Origin: Chloroflexota bacterium
Lineage (GTDB): Bacteria > Chloroflexota > Anaerolineae > Caldilineales > Caldilineaceae
Direction: 5' to 3'
Assembly (NCBI GenBank): GCA_030058085.1
Contig: JASGTU010000080.1
Location: forward strand, 1 to 32,663
Length of the DNA stretch: 32,663 nt
Part shown: piece by piece, positions 17,335 to 23,964 of the stretch
How positions within the stretch are numbered: position 1 is the stretch's first letter
How the letters are laid out: every line of letters begins with the position of its first letter
Notes under the pieces: model-generated
Seen by the model: the letters and a program-made list of their open reading frames with translations, nothing else
Told to the model about the DNA's origin: nothing
The model's database searches: none
Program-made: the position numbers and the translations under genes

Positions 17335-18448
17335 GCCTTCGCCTCGCCCGCCGGAGCCGCGCTCCCGCCAGGTCATCGGCGAAGAAACGCTCGGCTGGGC
17401 TATCGTCGGGGCCAGCGCTTCCGCCGCCCACCACATCATCCCCGCCATCCGCAGCCAGCCGCCGCTGCCCGCGCCGGACGTCAGTTACCCGGTGAGCAAC
17501 GCGCGTGTCGTCGGCGTCTTCAGCCACGACGAAGGCCGGGCGCGCCGCTTTGCCGAGGCGCATTACATTCCGCATAGCTTCGCCAACCTGGCCGATCTGC
17601 TCGCCCGGCACGATGTGGACTGCGTCTATGCCGGCGGCCATCCGCGCCACCTCGCGCAGACGACGCTGGCAGCCCTCGCCGCGGGCAAGCACGTACTGTG
17701 CGAAACGCCGATGGCCCTCTCGCTCGGCGACGCGCTGGCAATGGCCCATACCGCGGCCGGCCACGGCCTGAAGCTTGCCGTCAACTGCCGGCGCCGCGTC
17801 GACGCCGCCATCCAAGCCATGCTGCGCCTGCTCCTAGAGGGCGAAATCGGCGACCTGCTGGGCGGGCGCGTCGACAACATCGAGCTCCTCCGCCCCAGCC
17901 TGCACACCTGGCGCCTGCGCCCCCAGGGCGGCGGCATCGCGCTCGACCGCACCGTGCACGACATCGACCTGTTACGCTTCCTCCTGCGCGACGAAGTGCA
18001 GACCGTCTCCGCCATCAACACCCAGCACCTGCTCAGCGATTCGGTCGAGGAAGATGTTGTCGCCTGGGTTGCCATGCGGCGCAGCGGCCTGCTAATCCAA
18101 CTGCACGATTCATACATCCTGCCTCACGTCGTGGGCGGCGTCACGCTGTATGGCAGCGCCGGGACGCTGTCCGCGCGCCACGTCTTTGTCGACGACACGC
18201 CCAGCGAGCTGCTCCTGATCCGCCACGGGCAGCCTGTGTCCGTCCCCCTAGACGACATCGATCCCTACGCCGAGACCATCGCCCGCTTTCATGCCGCGGT
18301 TCGCGGGCAAGGCCGCCCCGTCGCCTCTCCCGGCGACGGCTTCCGCAACCTGGCAGCCGCCCTAGCCGTTCGAGAATCGATCCAGCGCGGCCACCGCATC
18401 TCGGTCGAATTGCCGGAACGCCCGCTCGACGACCGCGGACTGGCATAA
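17312..18448 (+). CDS. Gfo/Idh/MocA-family oxidoreductase lacking the EKP lysine
   Basis: NAD(P)-dependent sugar or inositol dehydrogenase fold; substrate unknown. The 378-residue product has an extra N-terminal tail (1-27), then a Rossmann strand LGWAIVGASASA. The catalytic block normally written CEKP reads CETP here (T132): the lysine used in catalysis by this family is replaced by threonine. The later RTVHDIDLLRF (H216, D217) retains the His/Asp region. The start overlaps the parB end by 23 bases (ATG 17312 or 17318), so it is probably translated from the parB mRNA. With the lysine missing, it may be a non-catalytic or mechanistically altered member; this is inference. Confidence 0.82.
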   Translation: MPMTNWAEPSPRPPEPRSRQVIGEETLGWAIVGASASAAHHIIPAIRSQPPLPAPDVSYPVSNARVVGVFSHDEGRARRFAEAHYIPHSFANLADLLARHDVDCVYAGGHPRHLAQTTLAALAAGKHVLCETPMALSLGDALAMAHTAAGHGLKLAVNCRRRVDAAIQAMLRLLLEGEIGDLLGGRVDNIELLRPSLHTWRLRPQGGGIALDRTVHDIDLLRFLLRDEVQTVSAINTQHLLSDSVEEDVVAWVAMRRSGLLIQLHDSYILPHVVGGVTLYGSAGTLSARHVFVDDTPSELLLIRHGQPVSVPLDDIDPYAETIARFHAAVRGQGRPVASPGDGFRNLAAALAVRESIQRGHRISVELPERPLDDRGLA

Positions 18449-18526
18449 TCCCCTGGCGGGCAGCGTGCGTTTCGCGTTGCCGCGCGCCGCACTCGACATG
18501 CCATAGCGTTCCTTGCATCGACGCGC

Positions 18527-18557
18527 TTGCGACATTCCGCGCAGACTGTGCTAAGAT
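18527..18557 (+). promoter_or_regulatory. Putative promoter of the CarH-like regulator
   Basis: TTGCGA (18527-18532) and TAAGAT (18552-18557) with a 19-base spacer; TGC directly before the -10 makes it an extended -10. Predicted start is near 18565. The 9-mer GCAGACTGT lies inside the spacer (18541-18549) and again downstream (18590-18598), suggesting operator sites. Confidence 0.4.
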
Positions 18558-18593
18558 ATGCCTTGATACAATCTGTGGATTTTACTGGTGCAG

Positions 18594-18605
18594 ACTGTCG
18601 ACAGT
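18594..18605. promoter_or_regulatory. 12-bp perfect palindrome, candidate operator
   Basis: ACTGTCGACAGT is a perfect palindrome lying about 30 bases after the predicted transcription start and about 50 bases before the chosen GTG start. Its left half is shared with the direct repeats around the promoter. It is a good candidate for autorepression by the following regulator. Confidence 0.4.
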
Positions 18606-18653
18606 AGCCGAGGCATGTCGCTGCCTTCGGCAGAATTCTTCCACGAGGAAACC

Positions 18654-19676
18654 GTGAACACAGACCTAAGACTTGGCGATTTTGCGACAACGCCGCTGTA
18701 CAACATCAAAGCCGTCGTACAAGCAACCAACATCAGCCCCAGCACGCTGCGCGCCTGGGAGCGCCGCTATCATATGTGCCGGCCTCAACGCTCCGAGAGC
18801 GGCTATCGTCTCTATTCCGAGCGCGACGTCGCCATCATCCGCTGGCTCAAGACCCAGGTGGACGCGGGCATGGCGATCAGCCAGGCGGTCGCCTGGCTAG
18901 AGTCGATTGTCGCAGAAGCCGAAAACCAGGATGACGCCGTTCTGCCCGGTGCAGCCGCCGGAGCCGCGTCCGCCGACCGCGCCGGCGTTCAGGGCGTGCC
19001 GAGCCAGCCCCAAGTGCGTCATTTTGTCGCGTTGCAAGAAGACTTGCTCGCCGCCTTGCTCGTCCTGGATGAACACAAGGCAGAAATGGTGCTCTCGGAA
19101 GCGTTTTCGATGTACACGTTCGAGGAGATCGGCGAAAAGCTGATCCAGCCCGTGCTGGTCGAGATCGGCGTGCGCTGGCGCGACGGCGATCTGAGCGTCG
19201 CCGCCGAGCATTTTGCCAGCAACTACCTGCGACAACGGCTGGACACGCTGCTGCATACACTGCCCAACCCATTGGGCGGCGACCCGATCTGGGTCGGCTG
19301 CGCGCCAGGCGAGCAACACGAAATCGGCGCCCTCCTTCTCAGCATCTATCTGCGCCGCGCCGGGTACGCCGTGCACTACTTCGGCCAAAGCCTGGACATC
19401 GACGGCATGGTCAGCGAGGTCAAGCGCCATCAACCCGCCATGGTTCTCTTAAGCGCATCGACCCAGACGAGCGCGCTCGAACTCGCCGCCCTCACCGAAG
19501 CCCTGACCGCCATCACGCCGCGCCGTCCCGTGGTCGGCTACGGGGGCCAGGCGTTCATACGCCGCCCGGAACTTCGCGACGAAGCGCCCGGCATCTTCAT
19601 GGGCGCCTCCGCCCAAGAAGCGCTGGAAGTCATCGACGAACTCCTTGCCAATGACGCCTCTGCGCGCCGTCGCTAA
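18654..19676 (+). CDS. MerR/cobalamin-binding regulator, CarH/LitR type
   Basis: Members of this family are light-dependent repressors using adenosylcobalamin as chromophore. In the dark the B12-bound tetramer holds the operator, and light breaks the Co-C bond. With GTG 18654 (GAGG five bases upstream) the protein is 340 residues; GTG 18588 or ATG 18615 would extend it. The MerR domain (about 16-85) has LYNIKAVVQATNISPSTLRA and ERRY. The helical bundle carries W175-x9-E185-H186 (VRWRDGDLSVAAEH), the motif over the upper face of the cofactor. The Rossmann domain has E-x-H-x-x-G (EQHEIG, H222), the lower ligand for base-off/His-on B12. All key residues are present, so cobalamin binding is likely. 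Light sensing is inferred. Confidence 0.87.
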   Translation: MNTDLRLGDFATTPLYNIKAVVQATNISPSTLRAWERRYHMCRPQRSESGYRLYSERDVAIIRWLKTQVDAGMAISQAVAWLESIVAEAENQDDAVLPGAAAGAASADRAGVQGVPSQPQVRHFVALQEDLLAALLVLDEHKAEMVLSEAFSMYTFEEIGEKLIQPVLVEIGVRWRDGDLSVAAEHFASNYLRQRLDTLLHTLPNPLGGDPIWVGCAPGEQHEIGALLLSIYLRRAGYAVHYFGQSLDIDGMVSEVKRHQPAMVLLSASTQTSALELAALTEALTAITPRRPVVGYGGQAFIRRPELRDEAPGIFMGASAQEALEVIDELLANDASARRR

Positions 19677-19703
19677 GCCCATCTCCGACAGAAAGCGCCC
19701 GCC

Positions 19704-20426
19704 ATGCAGCCGCCGTCATCCGCCCAAGAGCAGTTCGACCGTGAACTGGACGCGGTCCGCCAGTATCTGGACGCCGCGGCGGCGGAGATCGTATCGCCGC
19801 TCAGCGAGTTGGTCAGCGCCCGCATCCGCGCGGCCGCGCCCCATCTCTACGCCGCGTTCGTCCTTGCCGCGGCCTACAACCAACAAGACGACAGTTGCTC
19901 TATGCAAACGCGCGTCTCCCTCGCCGCCGCCCTCGAAATGCTCAGCGTCGCCCTCAGCATCCACCAATTGCTCGCCGTTTCCACGGCGACGGACCTCGAC
20001 AAATCCCTGATCGGCAGCGCGATTCTAGCCGGCGACTACTGCTTCGGTCGCGCCGCCCGCCTCGCCGCGCAGACCGACAACCCGCGCATTGTCGCCCTCT
20101 TTTCGACTGCGCTGCAAGACATCAGCGAAAACAATCTGCGCGTCCTCTTCGATAACCGCACAGACACGACGGGCGCCGCTTCCGCCGGTCGACTAGGCAT
20201 TCTGCTGCGCTCCGGCGCCGCCGCCGGCCTGGAACTATCAGACCTGAGCGCGCAGGAGCGACAAACCGTCCTGCAACTGGTCGCCCGCAGCGCAGAGAAG
20301 CAACGCAACGCCCAGGCGTCACCCGTCTCATTCGATGCGGACCTGCTCGCCGCCTTGCCCGTCCCGCACCAAGAACGCTGGCGCGCCCTGCAACGCCGCT
20401 TTGCCGCCGCTGCGTCCGGCAATTGA
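19704..20426 (+). CDS. Degenerate isoprenyl diphosphate synthase-like protein
   Basis: The 240-residue protein resembles the first two thirds of a trans-isoprenyl diphosphate synthase. It has the helix RVSLAAALEMLSVALSIHQ, where active enzymes continue with the first Asp-rich motif DDxxD. It also has LAGDYCFGRAARLAA, matching the conserved GDYL helix, and AGRLGILLRSGAAAGLELSD, matching the KTAxLF helix. Both DDxxD motifs are absent (LLAVSTATDLDKS replaces the first) and the sequence stops before the second. It is therefore probably catalytically inactive. It could be a regulatory or partner subunit, as for the non-catalytic subunit of heterodimeric synthases. It starts 27 bases after the CarH-like gene and is probably co-transcribed with it. 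Confidence 0.55.
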   Translation: MQPPSSAQEQFDRELDAVRQYLDAAAAEIVSPLSELVSARIRAAAPHLYAAFVLAAAYNQQDDSCSMQTRVSLAAALEMLSVALSIHQLLAVSTATDLDKSLIGSAILAGDYCFGRAARLAAQTDNPRIVALFSTALQDISENNLRVLFDNRTDTTGAASAGRLGILLRSGAAAGLELSDLSAQERQTVLQLVARSAEKQRNAQASPVSFDADLLAALPVPHQERWRALQRRFAAAASGN

Positions 20427-20582
20427 CGACTCCCCGCGCCGCCCAATCCTCACAGCCGCGTCGCAGCAAACATTAACGCAATTCATACATTCCTCAAATC
20501 AAATTCTAAGCTTGGCCGTGTATAGTAGGCCTGTTGCCGTATGGTTGGCATGAAATTTTAAGGTGATCTTAATAAAAATAGC

Positions 20583-20611
20583 TGGACAAATACGCGAATC
20601 TGTGGTTTAAT
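20583..20611 (+). promoter_or_regulatory. Putative sigma70 promoter of the Crp-family regulator
   Basis: TGGACA (20583-20588), a 17-base spacer and TTTAAT (20606-20611); each hexamer differs from consensus by one base. Predicted start is near 20618. Confidence 0.65.
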
Positions 20612-20628
20612 CAGCGCACAATGTTTGA

Positions 20629-20650
20629 ACAGGATATTTACATACCCTGT
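20629..20650. repeat. Imperfect inverted repeat after the Crp-gene promoter
   Basis: Arms ACAGGATAT and ATACCCTGT flank TTAC, with one mismatched pair. It begins about 11 bases after the predicted transcription start, the right place for a repressor operator or a 5' mRNA hairpin. It does not match the classical TGTGA-N6-TCACA site. Confidence 0.4.
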
Positions 20651-20782
20651 CAGGAATTGAGTGGAACGCACAGCTTTTGCAAGACGTTTAGGGCAGCGAA
20701 CAAAACAGAAACAGTAACCGCACGATAGGCGGTTAGGCGACATCAATAAGGCTACGGCCTGTTCAGAAAGGAAATCCGGGCA

Positions 20783-21520
20783 ATGACATTCCACACTCGC
20801 GAGTTTCAACCGAGCCGCCAATCACCGTTCCTTTCACAGACTTCCGGAAACGGCGCCAACGCCGCCGGGTTGAGCGGCGTCGCTCAAGCGCTGACCGCAT
20901 TGCGTGCGGACGATCCCGCCTTTAGCAAAGTGATCAGCGTCAAGAACTGCGAGAAAGGAAGCATCGTCGCCACATCGGACGATCTGTCCAGCAAGATGTA
21001 CGTGCTGATGAGCGGCAAGGTCAACCTGGTCTGCACCAACAACGAAGGCAGACGTCTGGTCATTGCCTCGCTAGAGGCGGGCGCCATCTTTGGCGAAGGC
21101 GCCCTCGAAAACCCGGGCGACCCCAACGTCTTTGTCGAAGCCGCCGAAAAAGTCGCGCTTTGGGTCATTCCCGCCAGCCAAGCGCGCGATATGACCATGC
21201 GATACCCGATCCTGGGTTGGGGCATGCTCCAGACCTATGGCGAGCGTCTCTTGCAGGTGGAGAATAGTCTGGAGGACGTAGCTTACAAAAAGTTGCCCGA
21301 GCGCCTAGCCATGTTGCTGCTCGACCTGGGCAACAACGCCAACGGGCAGATCAAGGGCGTCAGCCATCAGGCCTTGGCCGACCATCTCGGCACCTACCGC
21401 GAGACAGTCAGCGCCATCCTGCGCGACTTCAAACGCCAAGAGCTTGTCGAGCTGGGATACCGGCGCATCACGCTTCTCGACGCCGAATCGCTCAAGGATA
21501 TCGCCGGCATCTGGGACTAA
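20783..21520 (+). CDS. Crp/Fnr-family transcriptional regulator without cAMP-contact motif
   Basis: The 245-residue protein has a cyclic-nucleotide-binding-like beta barrel (about 40-150), a dimer helix, and a winged helix-turn-helix (193-217; GVSHQALADHLGTYRETVSA). The phosphate-binding cassette reads FGEGALENPGDPNVFVEA and lacks the Arg-Ser/Thr pair that contacts cAMP. Only Cys56 and Cys84 occur, so there is no FNR-type iron-sulfur cluster. The protein may therefore act without a small effector, like the SdrP/LdrP group of Thermus; that comparison is inference. An N-terminal tail of about 35 residues precedes the barrel. The ATG at 20783 has AAGGA about ten bases upstream. It has its own promoter and terminator and follows the CarH-like and synthase-like genes. 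Confidence 0.9.
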   Translation: MTFHTREFQPSRQSPFLSQTSGNGANAAGLSGVAQALTALRADDPAFSKVISVKNCEKGSIVATSDDLSSKMYVLMSGKVNLVCTNNEGRRLVIASLEAGAIFGEGALENPGDPNVFVEAAEKVALWVIPASQARDMTMRYPILGWGMLQTYGERLLQVENSLEDVAYKKLPERLAMLLLDLGNNANGQIKGVSHQALADHLGTYRETVSAILRDFKRQELVELGYRRITLLDAESLKDIAGIWD

Positions 21521-21528
21521 GTTAACCC

Positions 21529-21568
21529 GGCGGGGGATGCGTCATGGCCGGCGCGTCCCCCGCCTTTT
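21529..21568 (+). terminator. Intrinsic terminator after the Crp-family gene
   Basis: Long stem GGCGGGGGA-t-GCG paired with CGC-g-TCCCCCGCC, followed by TTTT. It lies 8 bases after the stop codon and separates this gene from the rho leader. Confidence 0.9.
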
Positions 21569-21676
21569 GGCGCCCCGTCCCCCTTCTCCCGACCGGACAC
21601 GACAAGCTTTGTGTCGCTATGGAACCGGCGCCGCGCCCAAGGCGTTTTACGATTGATATTTCCGGTTTATTCCTAG

Positions 21677-21705
21677 TTGACGCTTAGTTGAAGCATTGCT
21701 ATAAT
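21677..21705 (+). promoter_or_regulatory. Strong promoter upstream of rho
   Basis: TTGACG (21677-21682), a 17-base spacer and TATAAT (21700-21705), with TGC before the -10 (extended). Predicted start is near 21712, about 645 bases before the rho ATG. Confidence 0.75.
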
Positions 21706-21732
21706 TAGGGCAATCGCAAGAGACCTCAGTTC

Positions 21733-21780
21733 ATGCCAGTTACCCACCGCGACTTTCAACCGCCAAGGTTTGCCTGTTGA
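21733..21780 (+). CDS. Possible rho leader peptide (15 residues)
   Basis: ATG about 20 bases after the predicted transcription start opens the frame MPVTHRDFQPPRFAC followed by TGA. Only a weak purine stretch (AAGAGA) precedes it. Position resembles the short rhoL frame of enterobacteria, but no sequence relation is claimed. Its residues R-D-F-Q-P-x-R resemble R-E-F-Q-P-x-R at the same distance from Met in the neighbouring Crp-family protein. Confidence 0.25.
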   Translation: MPVTHRDFQPPRFAC

Positions 21781-22248
21781 ACGCCGTGCGCCCCACTCAG
21801 CGGGGCGTCGGAAAGGCGAACTTATTGCGGATGTGGCGTGAAACCGAGTTGACAGCAGCGTGGCCGACCTCTTGTCGAATATGATCTTGGCAGTCCCCGC
21901 GCCGGGCTTATTGCGGCGCTTTCATGCGTGGGAGTACATCCCGCCGGTTCCGGTCGCTGCTCCAAAGATGCGCCCCAACCGCCGCGACAGCGATGTACGC
22001 TTGCCGACATCAGACGGATCGAATAGCGCTGTCTGCGATTCAGCCGGCGTCCCTACCTTTATAAGCAGAGCAAATACCTCCAGCAGTCCGCATCCGTTGG
22101 CACAAGGAATCAGTGGTTCCTCATCACTCGCCTAACCGCGTCCAAACCTATTTGGACAATGCCGTCTGTTACGCCGCATATGATTGCTCAGCCACAGCGC
22201 ACCACCCACAACCGATAGGCGGCTCCGCTGGCCCAACGCACGACTCCA

Positions 22249-22270
22249 ACCGAAGATTCGGTCACTTTTC
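22249..22270 (+). terminator. Weak terminator-like stem shortly before rho
   Basis: ACCGAA-GA-TTCGGT forms a short stem followed by CAC and TTTT. It lies about 90 bases before the rho ATG and could be an attenuator. The stem is short, so confidence is low. Confidence 0.25.
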
Positions 22271-22357
22271 CTAACAAAAAAACTTTCACAACATTCATGG
22301 CGTAAGCCCGCACTCATTTCCTCAAATGGGAAACGATACCGCGAAGGAAGAATCCAA

Positions 22358-23629
22358 ATGACAGACCAACAGCTTGGCACGTTGACAATTTCGCAGATGG
22401 ATGCCATGAACCTGGACGAACTGCGCGAAATTGCTCGGTCCATGGGCATCACCGGCTACACCCGCTTGAAAAAATACGACCTGGTTATGCGACTGTTGCG
22501 CGCCAGTGCCGAAAGCCAGGGCTATATCTTCGGCGGGGGTACGCTAGAAATCGTACAAGACGGCATCGGCTTTCTGCGCAGCGAATACCTGCTTCCCGGC
22601 GACGAAGATGTTTATGTCAGCCAGAGCCAGATCCGCCGTTTCGGTTTGCGCACTGGCGACTTTGTCGTGGGACAGGTGCGTCCGCCAAAAGAGACCGAGA
22701 AATATCACGGCCTGCTCAAAGTGGAAGCCGTCAACAGTCTGGACCCAGAAGAGGCCAAGCGACGCCCCAACTTCGAGAAGCTTACTCCGATCTTCCCCAA
22801 CCAGCAGCTTGTGTTGGAAACGCGCTCGAATATCATTTCGACGCGCATGATCGACCTCCTGGCCCCCATCGGTCGCGGCCAGCGCGGCCTGATCGTCAGC
22901 CCGCCCAAGGCCGGCAAAACCACCATCCTCAAGCGCGTCGCCAACGGCATCACCGCCAACTACAAAGACATCCACCTGATGGTGGTGCTCATCGGCGAAC
23001 GCCCTGAAGAAGTGACCGACATGGATCGCTCCGTGGAGGCCGAAGTCATCAGCAGCACCTTCGACGAGCCCGTACAGAACCATGTGCGCGTGGCCGAAAT
23101 GGCCCTGGAACGCGCCAAGCGTCTCGTCGAAAGCGAAAAGGACGTCGTCATCCTGCTGGACAGCATCACGCGCCTCTCGCGCGCCTACAACCTGACGGTC
23201 CCGCCCTCTGGCCGTACGCTCTCCGGCGGCATCGACCCAGCTGCCCTCTACCCGCCCAAACGCTTCTTCGGCGCCGCCCGCAAGATCGAGGAAGGCGGCA
23301 GCCTGACCATCATCGCCACCACCCTCGTGGATACGGGCAGCCGCATGGATGACGTCATCTACGAGGAGTTCAAGGGCACCGGCAACATGGAGCTTCACCT
23401 CAACCGCAAGCTCGCCGAACGCCGCATCTTCCCCGCCTTCGACATCGAACGCAGCGGCACGCGCGCCGAAGAGAAGCTCCTCGACCCGGAAACTCTCGCC
23501 AAGGTCTATACCCTGCGCCGCATGATCGACGCCATGGGCGGCGGCAACGAAGCCATCCTGCCCATCATCGAGCGCCTAAGCCGTACTCGCGACAACCGCG
23601 AGTTCCTCGAGACCTTGACCAAGCGCTAG
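22358..23629 (+). CDS. rho: Transcription termination factor Rho
   Basis: Rho is the hexameric RNA helicase that ends transcription at factor-dependent sites. The chosen ATG (22358) has GAAGGAAG upstream and gives 423 residues, normal length; the open frame begins further upstream without homology. Domains: Rho-N helical domain (about 12-50, [20 protein letters not shown]), RNA-binding cold-shock fold (about 52-125, starting [20 protein letters not shown]), and the RecA-like motor. The motor has P-loop PPKAGKTT, Q-loop region [13 protein letters not shown], Walker [15 protein letters not shown] and the arginine-finger block. There is no large insertion in the N-terminal domain. A long leader suggests autoregulation. 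Confidence 0.97.
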   Translation: MTDQQLGTLTISQMDAMNLDELREIARSMGITGYTRLKKYDLVMRLLRASAESQGYIFGGGTLEIVQDGIGFLRSEYLLPGDEDVYVSQSQIRRFGLRTGDFVVGQVRPPKETEKYHGLLKVEAVNSLDPEEAKRRPNFEKLTPIFPNQQLVLETRSNIISTRMIDLLAPIGRGQRGLIVSPPKAGKTTILKRVANGITANYKDIHLMVVLIGERPEEVTDMDRSVEAEVISSTFDEPVQNHVRVAEMALERAKRLVESEKDVVILLDSITRLSRAYNLTVPPSGRTLSGGIDPAALYPPKRFFGAARKIEEGGSLTIIATTLVDTGSRMDDVIYEEFKGTGNMELHLNRKLAERRIFPAFDIERSGTRAEEKLLDPETLAKVYTLRRMIDAMGGGNEAILPIIERLSRTRDNREFLETLTKR

Positions 23630-23636
23630 AACTAAG

Positions 23637-23687
23637 CGCCGGACATAAACGCGCCGGCATATCCCCTGGGCACGCTGATGTCCGGCG
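23637..23687. repeat. Inverted repeat downstream of rho
   Basis: Perfect 10-bp arms CGCCGGACAT and ATGTCCGGCG separated by 31 bases, starting 7 bases after the rho stop. There is no T-run, so it is more likely a 3' stabilising or factor-dependent end than an intrinsic terminator. Confidence 0.45.
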
Positions 23688-23755
23688 GCGCAGATGTTTG
23701 GCTAGCCGCGGCATCTGCGCCGCTGAATCAACCGCCTCGGCCTACGTCAACCCTA

Positions 23756-23814
23756 CGTCAACCTGACGATTGCCTGCCAATCCGCAGAGATCGCCAGGTT
23801 GACGCTCTCTTTTC
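23756..23814 (+). terminator. Terminator-like stem between rho and the LysM-M23 gene
   Basis: Arms CGTCAACCTG (23756-23765) and CAGGTTGACG (23795-23804) pair perfectly, with an inner CGAT/ATCG pairing, and are followed by CTCTCTTTTC. The left arm is part of a short direct repeat, CTACGTCAACC, present twice. It could end rho transcripts just before the next promoter. Confidence 0.55.
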
Positions 23815-23827
23815 TGCGCCTTGCCTC

Positions 23828-23856
23828 TTTGCAGCCACGGATCATGGTGGTATAAT
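23828..23856 (+). promoter_or_regulatory. Putative promoter of the LysM-M23 gene
   Basis: TTTGCA (23828-23833), a 17-base spacer and a perfect TATAAT (23851-23856). Predicted start near 23863 leaves a leader of about 100 bases, which contains a GCATGC/GTATGC hairpin. With the two inverted repeats above it accounts for the 335-base gap after rho. Confidence 0.6.
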
Positions 23857-23964
23857 CTGCAACTAATTGGGTCGCATGCAGAGGTTTCGTATGCAGGTGA
23901 TTGCCAAATCTCATCGGGCTCTCATCTACCCTATCGAAAGCTGACGACATGGAGACCAACCTAT

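Larger units (their letters stand above)
20427..20782 (+). other. Intergenic region upstream of the Crp-family gene
   Basis: This 356-base, AT-richer gap has no gene. It holds a promoter at 20583-20611 and about 165 nt of leader. The leader carries an imperfect inverted repeat (20629-20650) and a small AGGC-TACG-GCCT hairpin near 20750. No terminator is seen after the preceding gene. Confidence 0.5.
21712..22357 (+). other. Very long rho leader
   Basis: About 645 bases without a convincing gene, transcribed from the promoter at 21677-21705. It has a possible 15-residue leader peptide (21733-21780) and a hairpin CGCCCC/GGGGCG (about 21788-21806). A weak terminator-like stem lies near 22249. 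Escherichia coli rho also has a long leader where Rho attenuates its own synthesis. A GTG-initiated 91-codon frame at 21860-22135 lacks a ribosome binding site and family features. Confidence 0.5.

Noticed and set aside
18570-18582. Possible DnaA box (TGTGGATTT)
   Set aside because: Only a single, imperfect match; no cluster and no AT-rich unwinding element.
21860-22135. 91-codon open frame in the rho leader
   Set aside because: GTG start without ribosome binding site, no recognisable domain and composition like out-of-frame sequence.
23863-23964. Possible c-di-AMP riboswitch before the LysM-M23 gene
   Set aside because: Such riboswitches often precede wall hydrolase genes, but this leader is too short and lacks the conserved blocks.
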